Program-made: the position numbers and the translations under genes | Assembly (NCBI GenBank): GCA_033297075.1 | Contig: MU858084.1 | Location: forward strand, 181,490-245,489 | Direction of reading: 5' to 3' | DNA length: 64,000 nucleotides | Source of the DNA: Rhypophila decipiens | Lineage: Eukaryota; Ascomycota; Sordariomycetes; Sordariales; Naviculisporaceae | Notes under the pieces: generated by a model | What the model was told of the DNA's origin: nothing | Databases searched by the model: none | The model's input: only the letters and a program-made list of their open reading frames with translations | Shown here: positions 1 through 11,243 of the stretch, in pieces | Layout of the letters: each line of letters opens with the position of its first letter | Position numbering within the stretch: the first letter of the stretch is position 1

Positions 1-501
1 GGTTGGGGATAAGCTTTTCTCGTTCCTCGTGGCATCTCATGGCAGGCTGGCGATCCAAACAGTTGTTCAGGGATTGAGCTGTTGGCTCCGGGGCAACCTG
101 GATGCAAAACAAGTCTCGGTATTTGCCTCTCAAGATGGAGGAATGCCGGGCGGAAATTGTGATCAGTGGCAGTGAGTTACATGTGGGCCCGACACGAGAT
201 CGGTACCTCTCTCCTGCTGATAGGGTATTGTGTGATAGCTCTCGCGGTGATGGAGCAAGATGAGTACCATACAATTACATGACGAGTCTAGCCCATTTTG
301 TGATCTAAGAATCCCAAAACCTTCAAGTTGGAGACTTCAGATGATGACATTGACATCTGAAACTGGACCGGCTGAAAATAGAACATCGATGGCAGCATAA
401 CTTGAATACAGTTTCACAGTTCCGGGTCCCTCTCTTCATCATGATCAACATGTCCTGACAGCTCAAGGTGATATGAGTCGACTGTAGGTCGTGTCTGCCT
501 C
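1..501. other. Intergenic, no gene seen
   Basis: No convincing coding region or structured repeat was seen. It lies downstream of the 3' end of the minus-strand HET gene. Confidence 0.5.
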
Positions 502-2715
502 CTAAACAATCTCAAACAAGCCTAGCTCTCGTCTGTTGGTTTGCAAAAGCCTTCTCAACATAACCCTTTCGTCTTTTATGCCGTATATGGCTAGGCTCTC
601 GTCAAACAGGAGGCCTCTCCGCCGATACTTGTCTGCCTGCTCGCCCGGGATCTTCTCCACCACAAGCGCGACTGCGCTCGCCGGCGTACTCTGCAGAGTC
701 ATCGAACCCTTTTTCTTCTCAGAGTCAAGTCCAATGGGCAGACAGATCAACTCATGAGTTGCGTCGTCTGCACCTTGAAACTCGTGGTCAGGGAAGAAAG
801 TGCCGAGCTCAATATCCTCCGAGGAATCATGTTCCTCTCGGTGACAGCGGTGGTAAGCCTTCCACCGCTTCAAGTGTTTGAAATGATCTGATTCTCCGAG
901 AAGGTTGATGTCGAAAGGTCTGAGCGTGATCCGAACCTCGAATGACGGTGAACATAGTGTGATAGACGACCCGGGGACGATCGAACCATATGGGTTGTCG
1001 TTTGAGACTGGGGTGACGGCAATAGCAACAATCTCGGCAGTTTCACCTGGATGATAGACCCACGTGCGTGTTGCATTATGGTGGTCGGTCCTCATTGTCG
1101 ATGATGCCCAGGACCAGGACGGGGCTATATATGGGCTTGGTGGATGGGCTGTGGGCGGCTTGGGCAGCGCGTGTTTCTGCGGCTGCATAGGGTTGACGTA
1201 CCAAGACAGTCCTTTGAACAGCTCGGATCTCCATAGCCCGGCAAGATATTCATCCTGGAGCACCCCCAAGAACCTTTGGGCCAGGGCAAATATTGCAACC
1301 AGTTTGTCGGTTTGAAAGCTGAGATCCATCGTGGAGTAGGTACCGAGCATCTCGTACCAGGGCCAGCGCCAGCCGAACGTCGGAGCATTTGGACCACTGC
1401 TGCTAGGCTTATTGAAAGACATCTTGGCGACCTCGTTCCTCAATTTCGAGTCGTTGGCTAATGGAAAGTGCAGGGTCTCATAGCTCGAGTTGGTGTTGCA
1501 TTCCCAGTACATATTCCTCGAGCCAAAGTACAGCATCCGCTGAGAAAGAAGCCGTTCCTGGAGAATCCAGCCACGAGTGGCCAACGCCGAGTTCAGTTCG
1601 CTATGCGGCGGCTCACCGCTGGCGGGGAGGTGTCCTCTGTAAATGAGACGGAGTGTTTGGCGACTACGGCCTTGGCTGATTCTCCAGGGGACATGTACAG
1701 CCTTCGATTCAGGGGACAGTTTGCGATCATGGAGGAACCCCGCGGTGCAATCTGCCGCTGCCGGGCCGCAGATATTCAGCTCGCCATGGTTGTAGATATC
1801 CGGCATCTCAATGACAGCCTTCTGCCAGTCGTCGACAGAATCCTGCAAGATGCACAAGCTGTCGATCCAAAGGTAATGGTAACCGAGATTTCGCGTGACA
1901 GTCACGGCATCTTGGAACGTCCTAGGTAGCGAATCGAGCGAGATGCCAATCCGTAGCCTTTCCAATGTGTCTTGAGTCAGCTTGATGGGCATCTTGCTCG
2001 GATCTCCCCACCGATGGCTGAGCGTGATGTAACGGCCCGGAGAACTATTCGTAAGTACCAGCCGTACATGATTCAGACCGGGAGATGGCCGTACGTCCAG
2101 AACTCGGGTGGGTAAAGGAACGTCTGTGAACGCGCTGCATCGGTGGTGGGGATGCTTGTCTCTACAATCCTGTATCCACTTCTTTGCAAGCCGGATTTCT
2201 GGCTGTTTCGAGGTCGGCGCCCCTATTATGTCTCCTACTGTTTGAGCCATGCTGCCAGGCGGTGTCTCGAACGCTATCATGCAATCCACTTGGTCGAGCG
2301 CCAAAGGAAGCTCATCCTGATGTTGAGCCCTGTAAAACCATAATCCGACCGAGCCCGAGTCGAAGGGTGAATAGTCGGGATCGGTATCGACAAAATGGTT
2401 CCCGAGGATGAAGGGCGCAATTGGTTTCCCGGTCTTGGGGTCGATGTTGCTTTGATCGATCTCGAGCTGATATTGTTCAGTAGCTTCCCAGTTGTCGCCG
2501 AATCGAGAATTGTACTCGGTTAAGAGCGCATGCTGGAGGACAGCGCAGAGCTCACATCCAGAGCGGACGGACCGTTTGAGCTCGTTATCTGTCGAACAGT
2601 GGAAGAAATCCCAGTCTTGGTTGGTTGGACGCCCCGTAGCCTTTACGCATTGCTTGCACAGCCGTACCACATCTTTGCACCCAGATGAATCGGGTCGGTT
2701 TTGTCGATGGTTCAA
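502..2715 (-). CDS. HET-domain (heterokaryon incompatibility) protein
   Basis: This is a cytoplasmic-type HET-family protein; in fungi these act in non-self recognition and regulated cell death. The reading frame gives about 737 residues. An N-terminal Cys-pair segment (LCKQC near residue 19, GCELC near 53) is typical of HET proteins. The HET core starts near residue 225 with YITLSHRWG, followed by LPRTFQDAV, YLWIDSLCILQD, and TRGWILQERLLSQRMLYFG. The C-terminal part is unassigned. Oddity: the frame opens after a TGA at 2719-2721 and its first possible start is TTG; the first in-frame ATG is near residue 146, which would delete the Cys-pair region. The true start is therefore probably in an unlocated upstream exon, or the 5' end is damaged. 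Family call is secure, 5' end is not. Confidence 0.85.
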   Translation of the reverse strand: MNHRQNRPDSSGCKDVVRLCKQCVKATGRPTNQDWDFFHCSTDNELKRSVRSGCELCAVLQHALLTEYNSRFGDNWEATEQYQLEIDQSNIDPKTGKPIAPFILGNHFVDTDPDYSPFDSGSVGLWFYRAQHQDELPLALDQVDCMIAFETPPGSMAQTVGDIIGAPTSKQPEIRLAKKWIQDCRDKHPHHRCSAFTDVPLPTRVLDVRPSPGLNHVRLVLTNSSPGRYITLSHRWGDPSKMPIKLTQDTLERLRIGISLDSLPRTFQDAVTVTRNLGYHYLWIDSLCILQDSVDDWQKAVIEMPDIYNHGELNICGPAAADCTAGFLHDRKLSPESKAVHVPWRISQGRSRQTLRLIYRGHLPASGEPPHSELNSALATRGWILQERLLSQRMLYFGSRNMYWECNTNSSYETLHFPLANDSKLRNEVAKMSFNKPSSSGPNAPTFGWRWPWYEMLGTYSTMDLSFQTDKLVAIFALAQRFLGVLQDEYLAGLWRSELFKGLSWYVNPMQPQKHALPKPPTAHPPSPYIAPSWSWASSTMRTDHHNATRTWVYHPGETAEIVAIAVTPVSNDNPYGSIVPGSSITLCSPSFEVRITLRPFDINLLGESDHFKHLKRWKAYHRCHREEHDSSEDIELGTFFPDHEFQGADDATHELICLPIGLDSEKKKGSMTLQSTPASAVALVVEKIPGEQADKYRRRGLLFDESLAIYGIKDERVMLRRLLQTNRRELGLFEIV

Positions 2716-3247
2716 TGTTCAGTTGTCTTGGGGTCTTGGGAAAGGGAATTGACATAAGAGCAACAGCGGAGCCACAGTCAAATAATCGAGGAATAAAAGC
2801 ACCAGAGGTGACAAATAATACATGCCTGTGAGGTGATGCAGCTTTAAGCGCCCATCTACAGCACATTGTCTCAGGTGAGACAAAGGATGTCGGCCAACGT
2901 AGCAGACGCCCCCTGATTCAGCCATGCACTTATAAGCGCCGGTGCCCATGTTAGAACGTAGGTGAGTGGCCTGACTCTGAAGCAGATGAGCCTCTAACAA
3001 TGGACATGATTACTTATTTGCAAACGAGGAGATGAAAAGTTTCAGGTGGTTTGAACGTTCGTTAGGACTAAACTCAAAGAGTCGCCGCCCTCTCCCAACA
3101 ATTTCGTCGAGGTAAATACGTGCAAATATGAGTACAACTCATAAAAGCGTGGAAACTATATACAAGAAATTCCCTGGTCATCAGAAACAAGTCATCAAAA
3201 CCAAAATCATGGCATCATAAACCACAAATCCCAGAGCGCCCCCTCGC
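2716..3247. other. Intergenic between HET gene and cutinase
   Basis: Contains an open stretch in the HET frame (2722-3000, minus) ending at the TGA at 2719-2721. I found no splice path from it into the HET gene. Otherwise nothing recognisable. Confidence 0.4.
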
Positions 3248-4148
3248 TCACAGCCTCGAGATCAAAAACTCAGGGGCGGGCCCTCTCGATTCGTCCTCGT
3301 AACTCATGTGTGGGGGCAAGACGATCAAGGTGCCCTCGCAGACGAGATCGCCAGACTCGCAGTAGACGAGGAGGCGGTCGACGGGGTAGCCGGGAATGCG
3401 GCCGCCGTTCTGCTTGTTCTTGGTCCACCCGAAGAGGACCACGCCCTTGACCTGCTCCCTTATCGCCGCGCTTGAGTCGCGGATTGCTGCTCCCACCAGC
3501 GCTGCTCCTTGGCTGTTTATGGGACACATCAATGTCAGCTGCCATATTCCCGGGATATTATGTGGAGAAGCAGAAAGGGAAAGGAAGGAGTGGGTAATTA
3601 CCTATAGCCAGCAGCAAGAATCTTGGCCCTGGGGCACAGGCTGTTGGCCCTTGTGAGGAGGCTCTTCATCTCATTGATGGCGGCAGTGGTAGTCCCCTCT
3701 TTGGCGAGGTTATCCAGCAGCGCCGCCTTGTAGGCTCCTCCAACACCTTGGATCCAGACGTTGCTGGCTCCGAGCTTGGCTTCGAGGTACTTGGCCATTG
3801 TCTGTCCCATTGTTCCCTATTGGCAGCTTCTTGTCAGCTCAATTGTTCTCTCTTGAAAGGGCAAGTTGGGACAGAGAGACGGAGTAAGGGCTCTCATACC
3901 AGGTTTCCAGTCTCTGTCGTTCCACGAGCATGGATAAAGATGACAGACGGGCAAGCACCTCCATCGAGAAGCTCGTTGGCGGTGCCGCCTTCTCCTGATT
4001 TCCACCCACGGGCTTCAAGGGACTCGAGAGCGGCCTTGTGTGACTCGACGAGGATAAGCTCTCGCGCCCTGAGCTCCTCAGCGGCCTGGGGATTTGGAAG
4101 AGCAGCGGCGAGACTGCTCAGGGCAGTAATGGCTGTGAGGAAACGCAT
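3248..4148 (-). CDS. Cutinase (carbohydrate esterase family 5), secreted
   Basis: Serine esterase that hydrolyses cutin or similar polyesters outside the cell. Three exons: 4148-3900, 3816-3602, 3512-3248 (introns start GTATGAG and GTAATT, end ATAG and ACAG), giving 242 aa. A signal peptide (MRFLTAITALSSLAAALP) starts at the ATG. The oxyanion region reads IFIHARGTTETGNLGTMG across the first splice. The nucleophile elbow GYSQG (Ser155) is formed across the second splice, followed by Asp210 in SGDLVC and His223 in PPHMSY, so the full triad is present. Oddity: where most cutinases have FGDT/FGDP, this one has FGWT (residues 182-185). A second cutinase lies 1.7 kb away in the same orientation. 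Length is typical for the family. Confidence 0.93.
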
Positions 4149-5816
4149 GATGAATGACTGGCGGGAAGAAGCCTAGACTTTGGAGAGAGGTCTGGACCGT
4201 GAAGGGAGAGGCGAAGAGATGATGCTTGGGGAGATGAGAATGAAGGCCCAAGTGAAGAGAGAGAAAGGGGCGATATCACGACTCTTTAATGTCGCCGCAA
4301 AGCATAGTAAGCGAGCGGTTTGGTCGATGATTCTGACTTGACATCTCGCCTGTAACCACGGTACACTCAACTTACACCCGCTGTCACTTCTAGTCTCTCT
4401 AGTCTGGAGTCTAGGAGTGGACTTCCAGGCATATCCCAGCATTGGCTGGGCGGACTAGCAAAAGAGCTCCATGGCAGACAGGCATTCCCCGCGTTGTTGA
4501 GCGCACAGAGGTGTCCCGAGACCTTTTTATCGCAACCTCTTGCTTGCCTTTTGTCAAGCAGCGTTACATTGAGAACTCGAGAGAGTCGGAAATGGTGGTC
4601 ATTTGGCGGTTCTGCTCGGGTTTGTAATCCGTAGACATCGGAGCACATGTTAAATTGAGAGCTGATATCCGGCACTTGGACCCGTTTGGCCTTAGTCTCT
4701 TGTTTTCTTGTCCTTTTTGTTGGGGGACGCTGGCGGGTTAAAATGCGGAGGTTGCAGCCAAGACTCTAGGTTTGGGAGGTGCTTAACTGGACCAAGATGC
4801 CATTCCGCCAAGAGGTTGCAATGGCATCTGTCTTTTTTGCTCGTCTTGACTGCTGCTTACCATCCGGAGCAAGGGGTAGGCGGAGGAGAGAAGAGTCGAG
4901 ACTGGGATTGGTGATATTGAAGGTGGAAAAGGCTGGTAAACGTTGAGAATTTGAATGATGCCCCCTTGTCTCCGTCCAACTGGCCGACTGGAGCCCGAGC
5001 CAGAGAACTAAAATAGTCAAACATACCGTACCCTTGTGCCCGCGTACCCCATAAATAGCCTCAAAAAGATCAAGAGAATGTTCGAATGGCGGTCCGAGAG
5101 ATGGCCTTCGGAACAGCTGGCCGCATGTCTGATGTCCTAAGCTTTCGCTTAGCAGGAAGAACCGAATCCTCTACCCAGTCTCCCGGAAGCTCGTGCGACT
5201 TGACCGAAAGCCTTGTGTGTCCCTGTAATTATTATGTTGACCTAGCCCATAATGTGCTTGTCGAGGACAAGCTTTGTTGTCATTTCGTGCGCAACCTCGC
5301 CTCGTGGGTAATTATTCTTTCTGTTCCCTAGGCGCAAGATCAACAATTGCAGGCCTGCCATCCATCATAGCTAGTTCTGCGATATTGGTCTTGAGCTCCC
5401 AGCCTTCCAGTGGCTTGCCTAGCCCCAGGTGTCTTGGAACATGACTGGACCTAGCGTCCATCTTCACGTTGTCTCGGCTTGGACCTTGTGCGTCCAACCA
5501 CTCCCCCGCTTCTTGGTGCGTATGGTGCTCTAAAGGAGAGGGGTGAGGATCCGTTTGTCCACCTCCTCTCGTCGATACAACCACTGGCAACAGAAGTGAG
5601 CACAAGTAAGCACAAGTATCACATGTAATCCCGAGGTAGGCTGCATCTTACAGGCCGCAGGTGCATAGACTAATGCAGGTCCTGACCAGAGTTATTATGT
5701 ACTGGTAGGCCAAGAATTATGTACATGACTACATGTGGTAGTCCCTGACGGTGCCCAATTGTAGTGTATTTGCCGCTCTAGTCAACCTAGCCGTTGTAGC
5801 CAAATCCGAATTAGGT
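4149..5816. other. Intergenic between two cutinase genes
   Basis: About 1.7 kb holding the upstream region of the first cutinase and the downstream region of the second. Short open frames on both strands show no domain, signal peptide or splice logic. No gene is supported. Confidence 0.45.
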
Positions 5817-6561
5817 TTATGGTGTGAGCAGGATGCGGCCGACGAGGAAAGAAACGGCCTCGGGCACACGCTGAAGATAATACGACGGAAAGTGCGTCGG
5901 CGCGATGTAGGCGGTGCCAAGACATACAAGATCACCCTGGTTGCAGATGATCAGCGTCTTTTCGAGGGCGTACCCCTTGATCCTTCCGCCGTCCTGAAGC
6001 GCCTGCGTGTCCCCAAAAGTAACAATGCCTGCGATGCGATCCTTGACGTACTGCGGCAGAGCTTCCACGGCGCGGTGAGTGATTGCTGCCCCCTGGCTGT
6101 ACCCCGCTGCCACGATCTTGGACTGGGGACAGTAGATGGCCGCGTTGGCCAGCAGAACCTGCATCTCGTAGATTCCGTACGGGGGACCGCCGCCCGGGTA
6201 GAAGTTGGTCTCGATCAGGGCGAGATAGTTGACGCCCTGGGTGGCCACGTTTTGGGCACCAAAGTACGTCTTGAGGCCGTTGGAGAGGGCCGGTCCTACC
6301 GAGACGCCCTGCCATCATGATTGCATCCCGTAAGCTTCAGGCTGCCCTCAGGGGGGTAGAACCGATGTTAAAGGTGTACGGCCTTACCATGTTGCCCGGC
6401 GCCGAGGTCTGCCGAGCCCAAATGAAGATAATCGGCTTGCATCCAGTGTAGCTAAACTCCTGCGACCACTCCCCCGTCCATGTTTGCCGTTTAGAGGCTG
6501 GCGCGGCGGATGCCAGGCTGGCAAAACACGACGACACGAGAAAGACGACTGGTAGCAACAT
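5817..6561 (-). CDS. Cutinase (carbohydrate esterase family 5), secreted
   Basis: Second cutinase, 221 aa, two exons: 6561-6388 and 6308-5817 (intron GTAAGG...GGCAG, phase 0). The protein starts with a hydrophobic signal peptide (MLLPVVFLVSSCFASLASA) and a KR dibasic site just after it. The catalytic set is GYSQG (Ser129), Asp184 in QGDLVC and His197 in APTHFPSY; the common FGDTQ motif is intact. An in-frame ATG at 6744 would add 61 residues including poly-Ser and bury the signal peptide. A TATA-like ATATAAG at 6685-6679 lies downstream of that ATG, so 6561 is preferred. Diverged from the neighbouring cutinase, so a recent tandem duplication is unlikely. Confidence 0.93.
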
Positions 6562-6587
6562 TATGCCAACCGATGAGGTGCTCCTTC

Positions 6588-6588
<1 letters not shown>

Positions 6589-6619
<31 letters not shown>
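6589..6619. repeat. CTG/CAG trinucleotide repeat in cutinase 5' leader
   Basis: About ten tandem GCT units on + (AGC on -), 30-60 bp upstream of the chosen cutinase start. If translated from the upstream ATG it would give a Ser run; it is more likely 5' UTR. Confidence 0.9.
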
Positions 6620-6621
<2 letters not shown>

Positions 6622-6678
6622 CCGTGAATGCTGAAACGTATGGACTCTCCCTCCCAGAACTTCCTCCTTCCCAAGCTC

Positions 6679-6685
6679 CTTATAT
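6679..6685 (-). promoter_or_regulatory. Candidate TATA box of second cutinase
   Basis: GGATATAAGGAG on the minus strand, about 120 bp upstream of the ATG at 6561. Position and sequence fit a TATA element. It argues against the in-frame upstream ATG at 6744. Confidence 0.4.
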
Positions 6686-6744
6686 CCACGAACAAAAACA
6701 TATCCTATAAACGACTTGACGCTGCGCTGCTCCACTGCGTACAT

Positions 6745-7793
6745 CGCTCAATATATCTCCTTTAGAGGCCCCATGCCCCTCATTTACGTCTGACACCTCT
6801 CGGTAGCCGATCCTCCGTTTGCACACTCTCCCCAACAGTCAAGCTTTCAGCCAGCAGCTGCCGGGGAATGACCCCGTTTGCACAATACTCTATATCAACC
6901 CCGCATATAGCAATCCGTTTATAGCAATCCGCCTATAGTGACGCCGGCAAATCTCTCGGATCATCCTCGCCTAACGCAAGCTACATGCATGCCGAGCAAA
7001 CCTTGCTAGTATCAATTGCCGACGACGGACTTGGAGTAGGAGCCGAAGAGGTCTAGCAGAATGACGCGCATTGTCAAAGGCACATTTAATAAATTGAGTA
7101 ATGGCCCTGCCGCTGACATTGGCTGTGAATGAGGCAACAAACGCACTCTGTTGCTCAACTTTGGTTGATGTTTTCCAGTCGCATGAAACTGAAATGCTCA
7201 ACGTTAATTGAAAGAGCCAAGAGAATGAAGTTCGGGAATCTCATCCCACTTGGGATTGTTCCACAAAGAACCAAACAACGCCTTGACATCGACCTCCAGG
7301 AACCCGTCATGACGGGATCTGTCGTGGAAGGCTACAGAGGCCAAGAAAACTAGGTGGGCATTATTACACATGGTTGTCGTCTTCTTCTTCTTGCCGTTCC
7401 TAGGAGGGAGAAGCCCGGATATTGGAATCCTATCACCTTGTGGACTGCGTCGGTAAGAATATTGGAACCCAGGGAAGAATTGTGAATTCAACATACCACA
7501 GAGAAAATTCACAGCAGGTGTTTCTAAACCCAGTCTCCATGGAAACGACGGTCACTGTTGACACTAGACTGGTGGGAAAAGGGGTTGCTGACTAATCCTC
7601 GATCTTCGAGGTTGCCGGTGTCGTGAAATCACGGGCTCCTGCCAAATTTATTTAAGCCAAAATGTTCGATATAACCCTGGATCGTTCTTACAGTTTCAGT
7701 CGTCAAATTGTGCGAATCGGTTTAAACCCCTTTCCGTCGCGCCTTCTGTGCAGCTGTTGTCCGAAACTTCTCGTCTGTTGTGGACCTCGATGA
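6745..7793. other. Intergenic between divergent cutinase and SDR genes
   Basis: Shared upstream region of two divergently transcribed genes. No coding feature is supported. It contains two nearly identical phrases, ATAGCAATCCGTTTATAG and ATAGCAATCCGCCTATAG, near 6905-6940. Confidence 0.4.
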
Positions 7794-7801
7794 TGACGTC
7801 A
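7794..7801. promoter_or_regulatory. Perfect CRE/ATF site TGACGTCA
   Basis: Palindromic TGACGTCA inside the longer GATGACGTCAGTCAT, about 163 bp upstream of the SDR start codon. This is the consensus for bZIP factors of the ATF/CREB type, which in fungi control stress and conidial genes. Sequence match is exact; function is inferred. Confidence 0.55.
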
Positions 7802-7963
7802 GTCATTTTGGAACAAACCACACTTTCCTCATTACCCAATTGCGTCACCAGTTTTTGATCGGAGGTCCTCTTTGATCGACAACTCCCAAAGCTCGAACTT
7901 CCGTCAACGATTATTCACACAACAACTGACCAAGACACCAGCAACTCACCAACAAACGCCAAA

Positions 7964-8982
7964 ATGTCTGAATCGCACGTCACCAGCCAGGGCAAGTTTG
8001 AGTCCGTCCCGGGCAAGGCCCAAGCTCAAAACCTCCCAGGGTGAGATATACCGCTTGGTAAAAATGTATCATGGATCTAACTGACAAACCCCGGGTACAG
8101 ACTTGAAAAGGACATGGAACCTCACTCAGAGTCCACCAAGCTCGAAGGGAAAGACCATGCAGTTGAGTATCTCGCCGCGGGCAAGCTCAAAGGTTGCAAG
8201 GCCCTCATCACCGGCGGAGAGTAAGGCACCCTCTTCTTAAGCCCTTAGCCCCTGCTCAAGACCTAACCCGTTGCAGCTCCGGAATCGGCCGCGCCGTCGC
8301 AGTCTTGTTCGCTCGCGAAGGTGCAGACGTCACGATTGTCTACCTCCCAGAGGAGCAAGCAGATGCAGAAGACACCAAGAAGCTCGTCGAGAAGGAAGGT
8401 CGCAAATGCTTGCTCTTCGCCGGTGACCTGATGGACAGAAACAAGTGCAAGGAGGCCATCGACGCCCATGTGGCTGAGCACGGCGACACAATCCACGTCT
8501 TGGTCAACAACGCCTCCAAGCAAATCATGTGTGAGGAGTTCGCCGACATTGACCTGGACAATGTGGAGTCAACCTTTCGCAGTAACGTCTTGCAGATGTT
8601 TGCCATGACCAAGTTTGCGTTGCCCTGGATGAAAAAAGGCGGGTCGATCATCAACACAACAAGTACAGTTGCCTTTAGAGGGACATCCGCCATGGTCGAT
8701 TACGCCTCTTCAAAGGGCGCCATCGTCTCATTCACGCGCGCTCTGGCCAAGAACCTCTTGCCCAAGGGTATCCGAGTGAATGCCGTCGCCCCGGGACCAG
8801 TTCATACGCCACTGCAGCCCGCATCCCGTCCGGCAGAACAGATGGAGGAGTTTGGCGAGAAGGGCAGCTTGGGTCGTCCCGGTCAACCGAGCGAGATTGC
8901 GCCTAGCTACGTCTTTTTGGCCAGCAAGGACTCGGAGCTGTACTATGGCCAGGTTCTCCATGCGTATCCATTGGGTGACTAG
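7964..8982 (+). CDS. Short-chain dehydrogenase/reductase (YghA / glucose-ribitol dehydrogenase-like)
   Basis: NAD(P)-dependent oxidoreductase of the classical SDR fold, 300 aa. Three exons: 7964-8040, 8101-8220, 8277-8982, joined in phase across GTGAGA..ACAG and GTAAGG..GCAG introns. The Rossmann motif TGGDSGIGR (about residues 63-71) is completed only by splicing, which confirms the intron model. NNAS, the catalytic YASSK (Tyr208, Lys212) and PGPVHTPL follow. An N-terminal extension of about 55 residues before the first strand matches the stress-associated YghA/ribitol-dehydrogenase-like branch. The C-terminus ends VLHAYPLGD, slightly unlike the usual GGxxx end. Substrate unknown; the upstream CRE site suggests stress control. 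Confidence 0.9.
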
Positions 8983-9621
8983 GATGGTTGATTGTTAATT
9001 TGGGTGGTATGGAGAAGGATATAGGTTGAGCGTTGTTTTGTGAAAGGAGCCATATTATATTCCTGCGCGTGTTGTTCGCGGCGGAGATGTTCAGAGGGTA
9101 TGGGTACAATGTGTAATATCTCCGGCGGTCTGATGGGTCGCGGGTGGGGTCCCGTTCCTCATCTTTGTTAATTAAAAAGCTGCCTAGGCTCTTGTAGATG
9201 AGAGTCGATTTCCTTCCATTCTTCCTTTTTATATACCTCGTCAGGGGTTTGTTTGTATTCGTTGGCCCGGTATCCCGGCACTCCACCTCACTGGTGGATT
9301 TGGTTGAGTATGTGCATGGCAGTTCCGGCCGTAAATGTGTATTGACGAAATCTAAATAAATTTATCACGAGACTGTCTATCTATCACAACTAGAATGGTG
9401 AGTTAGGGTTATATCTCGTTGTAGGTCGGGCCAAGTGTGGACCCTCACCCGCCCTGGACAACCCGGCCATGACATCATCAGATGTTTTGCCGGCAATATC
9501 CGTCTAAAAATGACGATATGTTTACAAGCGATGATGTTTACAAATCTGAAGTGTAAAAGAAACCAAGATCCCAACTTCAAGCCCTCAGGACTGATCCATT
9601 CACATTCCTTTCACAGCAAAA
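8983..9621. other. Intergenic
   Basis: Holds the 3' flank of the SDR gene and the promoter of the next gene. AT-rich, with AATAAA-like signal near 9354. No gene seen. Confidence 0.4.
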
Positions 9622-10283
9622 ATGTCGATCTTTGCTGCCTTTCGAAGCAGCCCGAACGAGGACCTCGCCAAGATTGGCGAGGAGCACATGCAAAAGGACC
9701 TCAAGCCCGAGGACCGCGCTCTACTCCGCAAGGCCGCCGGAAGGGTTTCGACGCATGCTACGCTCGGCTCACTTCTGGGCCTTGGGCTGGGAATCGCCCT
9801 GGCCTACCGGATTCGATCCAACCGGGTAGCTCTCTACAATGCGATGAAGGTGGTCAGTCGACCGACTGAGCTGGTCTTTGCGAATGGCGCCAGAGGTATA
9901 TCCCTTCCCCTCCTTTTCCGACCATTCCTTGAGAACGATGAAGCTAATGGGACACCGTGCAATCAGAACCACTTCCCGACCTTGAGCCCTATCTTCGCCC
10001 GACCAGATGGGGCGATGCAGCCACTTACACCGCCTTTTCTCTCGGAGGACTCTTCCTGGGCGGTGAGATGGGCTTCATCACGGGCACCGCAGCGGCATCG
10101 AATACCATCATGAGCGACCCCGACAGCCGTCGCCGGATCGAGGATGCGTTCCGGTTGTTCCAGGCCGACGTGATGCGTCGTCAGTTGACCTCGCTGGAGG
10201 CCACCATCCAGGACCGGAGTCCCAGCTCTTGGGATAAGCTGAAGGGGCAGGCCAGTGGCTTGGTTAGCAGCTTGAAGGATTGA
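9622..10283 (+). CDS. Small two-helix membrane protein, unknown function
   Basis: 196 aa in two exons, 9622-9895 and 9967-10283 (intron GTATAT...ATCAG). Splicing reads ANGARE-PLPDLEPY in frame. Two glycine-rich hydrophobic segments are visible: near residues 46-65 (LGSLLGLGLGIALAY) and near 113-135 (SLGGLFLGGEMGFITGTAA). The rest is charged, and the C-terminus is amphipathic. Such paired Gly-zipper helices occur in organellar membrane proteins, but I do not recognise the family. The ATG context AAAAATGTC is good. Located between an SDR and another membrane protein, no operon-like link. Confidence 0.75.
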
Positions 10284-10530
10284 GCGGCGCCGGGGAAAAA
10301 TGCATAACCCAGGGCGCTTGCAGAACGGCCTGGCACGGGGGATCACCGGGATTCAAAAAGAACTGGATAGTTCTGACAGACGTAAAGCCTGTGTATCCGA
10401 GTCCTCCAAGATAGAAATACCGCCCTGGGGAGGATCGTATGCAAGCATATATGAAGATGGCTTGCAGCAAAAGGATGGAAACTAGTTCTGAATACGGAAA
10501 CCCGACGCTTTCCAAAATTGTACAATCCGA

Positions 10531-11243
10531 CTATGCCCCCACCGCCGTATCCGAGTCGTTTATCGGGCTGTACGCCGGCAAACCATCGCTGGTACCTTCC
10601 CGTCCATCACCCTCCTCAGACTCATCCAGTAGCTCCGGCTCAGACCTCGCCGCCCACGCAAATAACAACAACAAGATCCCAGAAACTGTGGTTAACCATG
10701 GAACCGAGTTATACCTAGTCGCTCTGCACTCGTTCCGGCACAACCAATCATCGTAAGTGTCGTCTGTGCATACAATCACCGCCATAACAATAACGAAGAT
10801 GAGCGAGACTGCGGCACACATGCCCAGAAACGTCGTGAATTGTTTTTGACCCTGGGAACATTTGGACTCAGTTGTTCAAGGTCAGTAATAGTACTCATAT
10901 GAAACGGAAAACAAGAGAAAATAAAGAAAGAACGACCCACCAACCACAAGCCACAAATCCTCCTCTCTCCCTTTGAGGACCCAATCAAGTACACTAGAAA
11001 TATACTGGCCCCAAAGTAGAGCATTGTGAAGAGCACCCGCAGTATAGTGCCAGTTTCGGTGCCAAAGGTGGGATTATGTGTGGATAAGATTGTTACGAGG
11101 ATGTTGTAGACTGTCCCCAGGAGAACGGTTGATATCCGGGGAACGATCGGAGGAATATCGCGTGGATCCATGTTGAGGGTCGGGCAGGAGCGGGCCTTGA
11201 AAGCGCGGAGTCGCTTTTTGACTTTTGCTCCTCGTTGAGACAT
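10531..11243 (-). CDS. Multi-pass membrane protein, unknown function
   Basis: 207 aa in two exons: 11243-10941 and 10851-10531 (intron GTGGGT...CCCAG, phase 0). The N-terminus is strongly basic (RGAKVKKRLRAFKAR). Four hydrophobic segments can be seen: near residues 35-53 (STVLLGTVYNILVTIL), 69-88, 113-130 (VSLIFVIVMAVIV) and 150-165. A Ser/Glu/Asp-rich tail follows. No family recognised. The pattern resembles small fungal plasma-membrane or ER proteins. The gene is convergent with the preceding one, with 247 bp between the two stop codons. Confidence 0.65.

Noticed and set aside
2722..3000. N-terminal extension of the HET protein
   Set aside because: In the same frame but ends in TGA; no splice pair bridges the stop into the HET frame.
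6562..6744. 61-residue poly-Ser extension of the second cutinase
   Set aside because: Would bury the signal peptide, and a TATA-like element lies downstream of that ATG.
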